A stretch of DNA of 64,000 bases, taken from contig PNKH01000023.1 of the NCBI GenBank assembly GCA_013822345.1, forward strand, positions 1-64,000, given 5' to 3'. Below, one piece after another: positions 7,546-14,998 of this stretch (positions are counted from its first letter, which is position 1; each line of letters starts with the position of its first letter). The notes under the pieces were generated by a model. It ran no database searches. It was not told the origin of the DNA and was given only the letters and a program-made list of their open reading frames with translations. Made by a program: the position numbers and the translations under genes. This DNA is from Isosphaera sp. (GTDB lineage: Bacteria; Planctomycetota; Planctomycetia; Gemmatales; Gemmataceae).

Positions 7546-7614
7546 GGCGAACCGCGACCGTCAGGGAGCGGGTGTCGCTGGCCGACACCCGCTCCCTGAC
7601 GGTCGCGGTTCGCC
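7546..7614. repeat. Palindrome family B, copy 1 (inside the rplM-rpsI operon)
   Basis: A 69-bp element whose arms of 32 bases begin GGCGAACCGCGACCGTCAGG and enclose a five-base loop. It fills most of the 111-base spacer between the co-transcribed ribosomal protein genes. Related copies are at 14270 and 21523. Confidence 0.9.
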
Positions 7615-7625
7615 GCGCGGTTGGG

Positions 7626-8060
7626 TCAGCCCTTCAGCTTCAGCTCGGCCGGCTGCTGGGCCTGGTGCGGGTGCTGGTTGCCGGCGTAGATCTTGAGCTT
7701 GGTCAGCTGCTTGTACCCGAGCGGGCCGCGGGGCATCATCCGCTTGACCGCCCGGCGGAGGATCTCGCCCGGCTTCTTCGCCAGCATCTCCTTGGCCGGG
7801 GTGATCTTCTGCCCGCCGGCGTAGTGGGAGTAGTCCTGGTACTCCTTCTGCTCCCACTTGTTGCCGGTGAACTGCACCTTCTCGGCGTTCACCACGACCA
7901 CGAAGTCGCCGGTGTCGCAGTGCGGGGTGTACTCCGGCTTGTGCTTGCCGCGGAGGAGGTTGGCGACGGTCACGGCGAGCCGCCCGACCACCAGGTCCGT
8001 CGCGTCGATCAGCACCCACTTCGGGGTGACCGTTGCGGCGTTCATCATCGTCGTGGACAT
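7626..8060 (-). CDS. rplM: 50S ribosomal protein L13
   Basis: A 144-residue L13, normal length, an early-assembly protein of the large subunit. Signature segments are present: WVLIDATDLVVGRLAVTVAN, the K-x-x-Y-T-P-H-C-D-T-G-D-F-V-V-V segment, and MLAKKPGEILRRAVKRMMPR followed by G-P-L-G. It is the first gene of the rplM-rpsI pair. The spacer to rpsI is unusually filled by a palindromic element. Confidence 0.97.
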   Translation of the reverse strand: MSTTMMNAATVTPKWVLIDATDLVVGRLAVTVANLLRGKHKPEYTPHCDTGDFVVVVNAEKVQFTGNKWEQKEYQDYSHYAGGQKITPAKEMLAKKPGEILRRAVKRMMPRGPLGYKQLTKLKIYAGNQHPHQAQQPAELKLKG

Positions 8061-8241
8061 CGTCCCACCGTGTCAGTCGGCCCGCCCGGTCGGCGGGAAT
8101 CAGGAGTGTAATGGTACGTCCCGGCACCGGGCCGTCAACCCCCGCGAACCGGAACGCCCGGCCGGCGTGTCCGTGGGGGAAAAGGTTTGGCCCCGCGGTC
8201 CGAACCCGGTTATAGAAACACCCACCCGCGAGGAGCCCGGC

Positions 8242-8853
8242 ATGTCCGCACCGAGTTACCGGCCCGAAGAGAACACCTACGGGCTCCCGCTGGGGACCGT
8301 CCGCGGGTTCCTGTCGCTGCTGATCTGCTCGTTCTTCTGGCTCTTCCTGCTGCTCCCGGACCCGATGTCCGGGGCCCCGGCGAAGGCCCCGCTCGGCCAC
8401 TTCTTCCTGCTCACGCTCGTGTTCCTGGCGTTCGCCTCGCACCCGATCCAGGAGCTGACCCCGCGGCACGTCCTGCCGTGGCTGATGCGGGTGGTCTTCG
8501 TCGGCGGGACGGTGGCCGTCGTCCTGTTCGTGGCGGCGACCCACCCGGACCGGCTGTCCGACCGGCTCACCCCGGCGAAGGACGACATCGCCCAGTGGCC
8601 GGTGCTGCTCGGGTGCCTGGCCGGCGGGTTCGCCGTGGCCCTGCTCGTCCGCACCGTCCTGGGGCGGCACAACGAGTTCTTCCAGACGTTCCGGGCGTGG
8701 ATCGGGGTGATCGCCGTCCTCCTGCTGCTGTTCGAGACGCTGTTCCAGTTCGCCATCCGGCCGAACATCTCCCCGGTCAGCCAGGACGCGCTGAAGGTGT
8801 GGGAGGGGATCCTGATCGCCGCCGTCGCCGCGTACTTCGGCAGCCGGGCGTAG
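8242..8853 (+). CDS. Hypothetical polytopic membrane protein
   Basis: A 203-residue protein with about six predicted membrane helices, near residues 20-40, 50-66, 80-101, 122-143, 157-175 and 185-200 (for example FLSLLICSFFWLFLLL and AWIGVIAVLLLLFETLF). The N-terminus (about 18 residues) is hydrophilic. No family is recognised. The ATG at 8242 follows a GAGGAGC ribosome-binding site by six bases. It stands alone between the divergent rplM operon and a convergent transporter gene. Confidence 0.75.
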   Translation: MSAPSYRPEENTYGLPLGTVRGFLSLLICSFFWLFLLLPDPMSGAPAKAPLGHFFLLTLVFLAFASHPIQELTPRHVLPWLMRVVFVGGTVAVVLFVAATHPDRLSDRLTPAKDDIAQWPVLLGCLAGGFAVALLVRTVLGRHNEFFQTFRAWIGVIAVLLLLFETLFQFAIRPNISPVSQDALKVWEGILIAAVAAYFGSRA

Positions 8854-8861
8854 CGCGGCTT

Positions 8862-8930
8862 CGGCGAGCCGGGAGCGTGAGCGACCGGAGGAGGGCGGAA
8901 CCTCCGGTCGCTCACGCTCCCGGCTCGCCG
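8862..8930. repeat. Palindrome family A, copy 2 (overlaps a gene end)
   Basis: Arms of about 30 bases with the core GCGAGCCGGGAGCGTGAGCG. It sits between convergent genes; the right arm contains the last codons (E-P-G-A) and the TGA of the DMT transporter gene. Confidence 0.9.
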
Positions 8931-9793
8931 GTCCGCTTCCGCAGCAGCAGCCACGCCGTCGGGGCCACCACCAGGACGGTCCCGGCGGCGGCGGTCGGGT
9001 CGACCACCCGGCCGAACAGCCAGGCGTCGAACGCCAGACCGAAGACGATCTGCGTCAGCCCGACCACCGACACCCCGGCCGGCGCCCCCCGGGCGAACGC
9101 CAGGGTCAGGAACAGTTGCCCGACGAGGGCTGCGACGCACATCCCGACCAGCGTCAGCAAGACCCCCGGCTCCAGCACCCGGGCCGGGTCGTGCTCCCGC
9201 GGGCCGACGAAGAACGCCGCCACGCAGAAGACGGTGGCGACCGCCGAGAAGTGGACGACGATCGCCCGCGGGTCGAGTCCCCGCAGGGCGTGGAGCCCGA
9301 GCATGGCGACGGCGGTGAACCCGGCCGCCGCCAGCGCCGCCGCCACCCCCAGGTTGCCGGTCGCCAGGTGCGGCTGCTCGACCAGCACCACCCCGGCGAC
9401 CCCGACCAGGACTGCCAGCACCATCCCCGGCCGCGGGGCGTGCCCGTACAGCGGCCAGGACAGGACCGCGACCCACACCGGGAAGGTGTTCGTCAGGGTC
9501 AGGACGTCGGCCACCGGGAGGTGGGCGAACGCGTAGAAGGTGCACAGCATCGAGCAGCTGCCGGCGACGCTCCGGACCCACAGCCGCCACGGCCAGAAGA
9601 CGAGGCGGGCCCCGCCGACCCACGCCAGCCCGGCCGCGAACGCCGCCACCAGCCCGGCCCGGAACACGGCGACCGTCTGCCAGTCGCACGCCCGGTCGGC
9701 GGACAGCAGCCGGTGGGCGAGGACCGCCATCAGGGTGAACGAGAAGCTGCCGCAGAGCATCCAGACGTAGGGGCGGGCGTCGGGGTGGGCCAT
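8912..9793 (-). CDS. DMT-superfamily (EamA) transporter
   Basis: A 293-residue integral membrane protein with about ten hydrophobic helices in two homologous halves, the hallmark of EamA/RhaT-type drug and metabolite transporters. The second half contains the typical segment SVVGLTQIVFGLAFDAWLFG and a gain-of-helix motif VVAPTAWLLL near the C-terminus. The substrate cannot be deduced; family members export amino acids, nucleotides or take up metabolites. The final residues and stop codon are supplied by a palindromic repeat, so the ancestral C-terminus may have differed. Confidence 0.85.
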   Translation of the reverse strand: MAHPDARPYVWMLCGSFSFTLMAVLAHRLLSADRACDWQTVAVFRAGLVAAFAAGLAWVGGARLVFWPWRLWVRSVAGSCSMLCTFYAFAHLPVADVLTLTNTFPVWVAVLSWPLYGHAPRPGMVLAVLVGVAGVVLVEQPHLATGNLGVAAALAAAGFTAVAMLGLHALRGLDPRAIVVHFSAVATVFCVAAFFVGPREHDPARVLEPGVLLTLVGMCVAALVGQLFLTLAFARGAPAGVSVVGLTQIVFGLAFDAWLFGRVVDPTAAAGTVLVVAPTAWLLLRKRTGEPGA

Positions 9794-9884
9794 GAGGGAA
9801 CGATACGGGCGCGCCCGCCGATCGACGATCGACGCGGGCCGCGGTTAGCGGCGCGTCGCCGCCGCGTCAACCAGGGAGACGACC

Positions 9885-10229
9885 ATGTACCCGTCGGGCA
9901 AGTGGGAGGGGTTCTGGGTCCAGGAGCACGTGGGCCGGGGGCCGATGACCGAGTTCACCCTCCACTTCGCCGGCGGGCGGGTGCGGGGCGACGGGAAGGA
10001 CATGGTCGGCCGGTTCACCTTCGAGGGGACCTACGACGAGGAGACCGGGGCGGTGCGGATGGTGAAGCAGTACCGGGGCGCCCACCAGGTGCTGTACGAG
10101 GGCCGGCCGGACGGGGAGGGGAGCATCCAGGGGACGTGGACGATCTGGCCGTACGACAGCGGGCCGTTCGTCCTCCGCCCGGCCTTGCCCCGCCCGACCG
10201 GGACTGAGCCGGTCCAGGAAATTTCGTGA
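9885..10229 (+). CDS. Hypothetical small beta-rich protein
   Basis: A 114-residue soluble protein starting MYPSGKWEGFWVQEH, with AGGGAG ahead of the ATG. It has repeated short strands with G-x-x-V-G-R-F-T-F-E-G-T-Y and G-S-I-Q-G-T-W-T-I-W motifs, which suggests a small lipocalin-like barrel (such families begin with a G-x-W-x-G strand). No signal peptide or catalytic motif is seen. It lies just upstream of the Crp-like regulator on the same strand, but with a 123-base gap holding a candidate operator, so co-transcription is uncertain. Confidence 0.65.
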   Translation: MYPSGKWEGFWVQEHVGRGPMTEFTLHFAGGRVRGDGKDMVGRFTFEGTYDEETGAVRMVKQYRGAHQVLYEGRPDGEGSIQGTWTIWPYDSGPFVLRPALPRPTGTEPVQEIS

Positions 10230-10241
10230 CGGGCGTCAACT

Positions 10242-10255
10242 ACCGTACAGACGGT
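10242..10255. promoter_or_regulatory. Candidate operator ACCGT-ACAG-ACGGT
   Basis: An inverted repeat of five-base arms with a four-base spacer, about 98 bases upstream of the Crp-like gene. Crp/Fnr proteins bind inverted repeats of this size. The assignment to this regulator is a guess. Confidence 0.3.
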
Positions 10256-10352
10256 CGAGTCTCGGACCACTACACTTTCTGGGTCAAATTCCTTCGAACG
10301 CGGGCCGGGCCGGTCTCCCACGGCCCGTCCCGCCCCTCCCAGAGGACCACCC

Positions 10353-11069
10353 GTGGCCGACAGCCACGGCGGGTCGGGTGCGCCCGTCGAGAACCGACTC
10401 CTCGCCGCCCTCCCCGCGGCGGACTACGACCGGGTGGTGTCCCGCGCCGAGGACGTGGCGCTGGCGCTGCGGGACACCGTCTACCCGGCGGACGGGCCGA
10501 TCGACGCCGTCTACTTCCTCCGGTCCGGCATCCTGTCGATGGTCGTCACCACCGCCGACGGGCGGACGGCCGAGGTCGGGATGGTCGGGCGGGAGGGCGT
10601 GGCCGGGCTGCCGGCGTTCCTGGGGACCGGGCGGAGCCCGTGCCGGGTGTTCTGCCAGGCCCCGGGGCGGGCGTGGCGGGTCCCGGCCGGGGTCCTCCGG
10701 GAGGAGGCCGGGCGGAGCGACTCGCTCCGGGCCCGGCTCCTGCGGTACACCGAGTACCGGCTGGCCGCGGCGTCCCAGTCGACCGCCTGCGGCCAGCTCC
10801 ACCCGGTCGGCGGGCGGTGCGCCCGGTGGCTGCTCGACACCCACGACCGGGCCGGGGGGGACGAGTTCCCGCTGACCCAAGAATTCCTGTCGATGATGCT
10901 CGGGGTGCGGCGGGCGACGGTGACGGTGGCCGCCGGGCAGCTGCAGAAGCGCGGGGTGATCCGGTACCGCCGCGGGGCGATGCGGGTCCTCAACCGGGTG
11001 AAGTTGGAGGCCGCCGCTTGCGAGTGCTACCGCCTCGTCCGTGACACCCTCGACCGCGCGCTGGCGTGA
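10353..11069 (+). CDS. Crp/Fnr-family transcriptional regulator
   Basis: A 238-residue protein with an N-terminal cyclic-nucleotide-binding jelly roll (residues about 15-130; IDAVYFLRSGILSMVV and EVGMVGREGVAGLPAFLG) and a C-terminal winged helix (residues about 150-225; EFPLTQEFLSMMLGVRRATV with the recognition helix RRATVTVAAGQLQKRG). The G-E-x-A-L motif of cAMP-binding proteins is not preserved, so the ligand is unknown. The GTG at 10353 follows AGAGGA. It resembles the planctomycete and proteobacterial Crp-like proteins that lack a known effector. Targets are unknown. Confidence 0.88.
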   Translation: MADSHGGSGAPVENRLLAALPAADYDRVVSRAEDVALALRDTVYPADGPIDAVYFLRSGILSMVVTTADGRTAEVGMVGREGVAGLPAFLGTGRSPCRVFCQAPGRAWRVPAGVLREEAGRSDSLRARLLRYTEYRLAAASQSTACGQLHPVGGRCARWLLDTHDRAGGDEFPLTQEFLSMMLGVRRATVTVAAGQLQKRGVIRYRRGAMRVLNRVKLEAAACECYRLVRDTLDRALA

Positions 11070-11072
11070 GCG

Positions 11073-11115
11073 CCGCCGCTTGCGGCGTTGCGTTGCGCAA
11101 CGCCGCAAGCGGCGG
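11073..11115. repeat. Palindrome family C, copy 1 (convergent)
   Basis: Perfect 20-bp arms CCGCCGCTTGCGGCGTTGCG around the loop TTG, between the Crp-like gene and rne. The position suits a terminator, but copies at 18355 and 41714 show it is a repeat family. Confidence 0.9.
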
Positions 11116-11130
11116 ACCCGCTCCACACCG

Positions 11131-13917
11131 TCAGTCGTTCCCGTGCCGCCGGTCCCGGTCCCCGCGGCCGCCGAACCGGCCGCCGGCCGGCTTCGGGAGC
11201 GGGGCCGGCGGCAAGAGCCGGACCTCGTTCCCGTTGTGGTCGAAGCACCGGACGTGCAGGGTGTCCGGCGACACCCCGGGCTGCCCGGTGATCTGCAGCT
11301 CCAGCCTCCCCCGCTCCTCCAGCGCCGCCAGCTCCTTCCGCCGCCGGTTCAAGAGGTAGTGGGCCACGTCGATGTGGACCGACACCTGCACGGCGGCGAT
11401 CGCCGGGGTCCGGTGGGCGGCCAGCTGGATCAGCCGCATCGCGTCGATCGACAGGCTCTCGCTGGTCTTGACGTGCCCGCTCCCGCCGCAGTGCGGGCAG
11501 TCCGAGAAGATGCTCCGCTTCAGGCTCGGGCGGATCCGCTGGCGGGTCATCTCGATCAGCCCGAACTGCGAGATCCGGAGGATCTTGGTCCGCGCCCGGT
11601 CCCGCCGCAGGGCGTCCCGGAACGCGTCCTCGACCCGCCGCCGGTGGGCCTCGCTCCGCATGTCGATGAAGTCGTTGACGATCACCCCGCCGAGGTCGCG
11701 CAGCCGCAGCTGCCGGGCGATCTCCTTGGCCGCGTGCAGGTTCATCTGCAGCATCGTCTCGTCGGCGGTCTCCGCCCGGAAGCTGCCGCTGTTCACGTCG
11801 ATCGCCACCAGCGCCTCGGTCTGCTCGATGACCAGGCTCCCGCCGAGCGGCATCTCGATCCGCTTCCGGTGGATCTTCGCGATCTCCTCCTCCACCCCGT
11901 ACTTCTGGAACAGCGGCTCGGAGCTGTCGAAGTGGCGGATGCGGGAGGCGAACTTCGGCATCACGATCTGCAGGAACTCGCTGGCGTGGCCGAACGCGGT
12001 CGCCTCGTCCACCCAGATGGTGTCGATGTCCGAGGTGAACACGTCCCGGATCGTCCGGGTGATCATGTCGGACTCGCGGAAGATCTCGGCCGGCCCGGAC
12101 GGGCGGCGGATCCGCTTCACCACCACCTGCCACAGCTTGAGCAGGTACGCGAGGTCGTTCCGCAGCTCCCGGGCGTCGCGGTCGACGGCGGCGGTCCGGA
12201 CGATGAACCCGACCCCCTTCGGCGGGGTCAGGGTGGACATGATCTCCCGCAGCCGCTTCCGGGCGTCGTGGTCCTCGATCTTCCGCGACACCCCGACCCG
12301 GTTCAGGCTCGGCATCAGCACCAGATACCGGCCGGCGATCGAGATGTAGGTCGACAGCGTCGGCCCCTTCGTCCCGACCGCCTCCTTGATGACCTGGACG
12401 ATCACCTCCTGGCCGCGGCGGAACACCTTCTCGATCGGCGGCTTCGGCAGCCCGCGGTCCCGGCCGCCCTTCGGCCCGCCCTTGAACCCGCCGCCCCCGC
12501 CGCGCGGCCCGCGGTCCCGGTCGCGGCCCGGCCCGCCGCGGTCGCCGCGGTCGCGGTCCCGACCCGGCCCGCCGCGCCCGCCCCGGCCGCCGCGGTCCCG
12601 GTCGCGGTCGCGGTCGCCGCGGCGCGGCGGGCCGCGGTCCTCGAAGTCGTCGTTGAACCCGCGGCCGACACCGGCCGGCTGCGGCTCGTCCTCGGTCCCC
12701 GGGTCGAACGCCTCGGGCTCGGCCTCGGCCGGCTCGGGCTCGTCGGCGTCCGGGGCGAACCCGGACTCCTCCGACTCGTCGCCGGCCGGCTCCGGCGGGG
12801 CGCCGCCGAACCGGTCGTTCGGGGCGTCCGGGTCGTACCCGTCCTCGTCGTCGAAGAACGGGCGGATCTCCGGCTCGTCGTCCCCGGCGGCGGTCCGCCG
12901 CTCCGCCCCGCCCATGTACTTCGGCTTGTCGTCCGGCCCGTCCCCGTCGGCCGCCTCGCCCTCCCCGTCGGCCTTCTTCTTGGGGCGGCGGGCCTTCGGC
13001 CGGGCCTTCCCCTCGGGCGGGTCGGCCGGCTCGGCCGGGGCCTCGGCGGCCGCGTCCTCGGGCTTCGGCTTCGGCTTGCGGGTGCGCGGCTTCTTCTTCG
13101 GCTCGGCGTCCGCCGCGTCCGCCGGTTCGGCGGCCCCGGGCGCGGCCTCCGCCCCCGGGGCGGGGGGGATCGCCACCTCGGTCACGGCGAAGTCGATTCC
13201 GGCGCCGAAGTCGTCCTCCTCGGGCGGGGCGGCGGGCCTGGCGGGTTCGCGCCGCGGTTCGGGCGGGGCGGGGCGGGCCGGGGCTTCGGCCTTGGGCGGG
13301 GTCGGCTCGTCGACCAGCCCGGAGCCGAACCCGTCCTCGTCGTCGTCCGCCGGGCGGGCGGGGCGGGGCGGGGTGCGGGGCGCGGCCGGCTCGGGCCGGC
13401 GGGGCGGGGCCGCGGGCTCCGCCGCGTCCGCCACCTCCTCCGCGACCGGCAGGTTCTCTCCGGCGTCGTCGACCACACCGGCGGCGAACTCGTCGTCGTA
13501 CTCCTCGTCCGGCGGGGCGGGGGTGCGGGCCGCCGGCGGGGCTTGCGGCTCGAGGAACGAGGTCATCGGCCGCGGGCCGCGGTCGCGGTCGTTCCGCCCG
13601 CGGCCCGGGCCGGCCGGGCCGTACTCCCGGTCGAGGTCCGCCTCGTACTCCGCCAGGTCCGCCCGGGACATCAGGTGCTTGTAGTACGCCGGGTCGACGT
13701 CGGAGACGTGGAGGAACCCGTTCCGCCCGATCCCGAAGTCGACGAACGCGGCCTGGATGCCGGACTCGATGTTGACGATCCGCCCCTTGTAGATGTTCCC
13801 GACGTAGCTCTCCTGGCTGCTCCGCTCGACGTACAGCTCCTCCAGCACCCCGTCCTCGACGATCGCGATCCGGCACTCCTCCGGCTGGAGGACGTTGATC
13901 AGCATTTCCTTCTTCAT
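11131..13917 (-). CDS. rne: Ribonuclease E/G with a giant charged insert in the S1 domain
   Basis: A 928-residue Rne/Rng endoribonuclease. The N-terminus (residues 1-80, MKKEMLINVLQPEECRIAIV and YVGNIYKGRIVNIESGIQAA) is the first part of the S1 domain. Residues about 82-490 are an insertion rich in Asp, Glu, Pro and Arg, ending in RDRDRG repeats. The S1 domain then resumes (FRRGQEVIVQVIKEAVGTKG) and the catalytic core follows, with VAIDVNSGSF and DFIDM supplying the metal-binding Asp residues and CPHCGGSG the Zn-link cysteines. RNase E/G starts mRNA decay and matures rRNA. It is last on the minus strand after the DUF2344 gene, a common pairing. Confidence 0.93.
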   Translation of the reverse strand: MKKEMLINVLQPEECRIAIVEDGVLEELYVERSSQESYVGNIYKGRIVNIESGIQAAFVDFGIGRNGFLHVSDVDPAYYKHLMSRADLAEYEADLDREYGPAGPGRGRNDRDRGPRPMTSFLEPQAPPAARTPAPPDEEYDDEFAAGVVDDAGENLPVAEEVADAAEPAAPPRRPEPAAPRTPPRPARPADDDEDGFGSGLVDEPTPPKAEAPARPAPPEPRREPARPAAPPEEDDFGAGIDFAVTEVAIPPAPGAEAAPGAAEPADAADAEPKKKPRTRKPKPKPEDAAAEAPAEPADPPEGKARPKARRPKKKADGEGEAADGDGPDDKPKYMGGAERRTAAGDDEPEIRPFFDDEDGYDPDAPNDRFGGAPPEPAGDESEESGFAPDADEPEPAEAEPEAFDPGTEDEPQPAGVGRGFNDDFEDRGPPRRGDRDRDRDRGGRGGRGGPGRDRDRGDRGGPGRDRDRGPRGGGGGFKGGPKGGRDRGLPKPPIEKVFRRGQEVIVQVIKEAVGTKGPTLSTYISIAGRYLVLMPSLNRVGVSRKIEDHDARKRLREIMSTLTPPKGVGFIVRTAAVDRDARELRNDLAYLLKLWQVVVKRIRRPSGPAEIFRESDMITRTIRDVFTSDIDTIWVDEATAFGHASEFLQIVMPKFASRIRHFDSSEPLFQKYGVEEEIAKIHRKRIEMPLGGSLVIEQTEALVAIDVNSGSFRAETADETMLQMNLHAAKEIARQLRLRDLGGVIVNDFIDMRSEAHRRRVEDAFRDALRRDRARTKILRISQFGLIEMTRQRIRPSLKRSIFSDCPHCGGSGHVKTSESLSIDAMRLIQLAAHRTPAIAAVQVSVHIDVAHYLLNRRRKELAALEERGRLELQITGQPGVSPDTLHVRCFDHNGNEVRLLPPAPLPKPAGGRFGGRGDRDRRHGND

Positions 13918-13968
13918 GACTCGTCCGCTCGGGTAATGAGTGAGTGGCAGTGTGTCAGGGGTGTTCGG

Positions 13969-14823
13969 TTACTCGACCACCGGGCCGGTGTGGGACGGGT
14001 CCCACGCGGCCGCGGCGGGTTGTCGCTCCGCGTCCCGGGCCGCCAGCGCGGCCGCGGCGGCCGGGTCCAGCGGGCGGGTGTCGGCCGGGCCGTCCGGCGG
14101 GCCGTCCGCCGGGTCCGTGGTCGGGGTCTCGTCGCGGACCTCCAGGACGGCCCGGGCGGCCACCGCCCCGGCGTCGAGGAGGTCCGCGACGTTCAGGAGT
14201 TTCAGCAGTTCGTCGGCGCGGGCGGTGCCGGTCTGGGTGACCCAGAGGTCGAGTTCGAGGGTGTGAACGGGCGAACCGCGACCGTCAGGGAGCGGGTGTA
14301 GCCCGTCGGCACCCGCTCCCTGACGGTCGCGGTTCGCCACACCCAGCCCCCGCAGGTACGGGCGGACGTTCAGCCGCTTCGGGGTGGGCTTCAGCCGCTC
14401 GACCCACACCGCCGGTTCCGCCATCACCTCCGCGCAGCGGGCGGCGGCCGCCGCGGCCCGGTCGGGCGGGAGGTCGAGGCGGTAGACGACGCGGCGGGGG
14501 ACGGCGGTCGCCTTCATCGGGACGACCGCGGCGCGGGTGAAGTCGAGTCCGGGGGGTGATTGGGCGCGGAGGGCGGCGAGCGTCTCGTCCGCGTCGACCG
14601 GGCGGGTGAACTCGACCTCCACGACCTCGTCGAGGCCGGCGGCGCCGAGCGGGAGGGGGAGGGCGAAGACGACGCGGGGGCCGGGGTGGAACCCGGCGGT
14701 AGACTTGAACGGGAGGCCGGCCCGGCGGAGGAGGCGCTCGGCGCACCGCATCAGGTCGTGGTGCGACAAGAGCCGGAGGGTGCCGGTCTTGGCGAAGCGG
14801 AGGCGGAGCTTGTCACCGGTCAT
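13969..14823 (-). CDS. DUF2344 (TIGR03936) protein with an in-frame palindrome insertion
   Basis: A 284-residue member of the family usually fused to or beside a radical SAM enzyme and found next to Rne/Rng. The signature is clear: LRLRFAKTGTLRLLSHHDLM, AGLPFKSTAGFHPGPRVVFA and LPLGAAGLDEVVEVEFT. Residues about 163-185 (ANRDRQGAGADGLHPLPDGR then G-S-P) are encoded by a complete 69-bp palindromic element (14270-14338), exactly 23 codons and in frame. Without it, the flanking residues (YLRGLGV and VHTLELDLWV) join as expected for the family. The last 60 residues are a variable Ala/Pro tail. No radical SAM partner is in the window. Confidence 0.85.
   Translation of the reverse strand: MTGDKLRLRFAKTGTLRLLSHHDLMRCAERLLRRAGLPFKSTAGFHPGPRVVFALPLPLGAAGLDEVVEVEFTRPVDADETLAALRAQSPPGLDFTRAAVVPMKATAVPRRVVYRLDLPPDRAAAAAARCAEVMAEPAVWVERLKPTPKRLNVRPYLRGLGVANRDRQGAGADGLHPLPDGRGSPVHTLELDLWVTQTGTARADELLKLLNVADLLDAGAVAARAVLEVRDETPTTDPADGPPDGPADTRPLDPAAAAALAARDAERQPAAAAWDPSHTGPVVE
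14270..14338. repeat. Palindrome family B, copy 2 (in frame inside a coding sequence)
   Basis: 29-base perfect arms GGCGAACCGCGACCGTCAGG...GAGCGGGTG around an 11-base loop; total 69 bases, no stop codon in the reading frame used. It inserts 23 residues into the DUF2344 protein. Confidence 0.92.
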
Positions 14824-14850
14824 CGATCCCGGTCTTCCCGGGAGGCGGAG

Positions 14851-14940
14851 TGGTCAGTGGTCAGTGGTCAGTGGTCAGGCCCGGAGGGCCGGCCAACTTC
14901 GTCCACTGCCCACTATCCACTGCCCACTTCCCACTTCCCT
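14851..14940. repeat. Degenerate direct and inverted GTCAGTG/CCACTG repeats
   Basis: Four tandem copies of GTCAGTG-like units (14851-14877) face several CCACTG/CCCACT units (14903-14937) across a GC-rich centre. It fills most of the 175-base gap between ptsI and the DUF2344 gene. The rest of the gap shows nothing. Confidence 0.6.
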
Positions 14941-14998
14941 GGGGCCGGAGCCGGGGTCCGGGCGGGGTTTGGTGCCCCCCGCGTCGGGACCGCCCGGG

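Noticed and set aside
8277-9689. Long overlapping open frames antisense or out of frame to real genes, here and throughout the window (for example 15032-16744 and 22500-24776)
   Set aside because: They are Arg/Gly/Pro-rich or strand mirrors of clear genes, with no ribosome binding site or family match.
14851-14940. CRISPR-like array
   Set aside because: The GTCAGTG units are seven bases long, tandem without spacers, and occur once. No cas genes are present and no other regularly spaced repeat was found.
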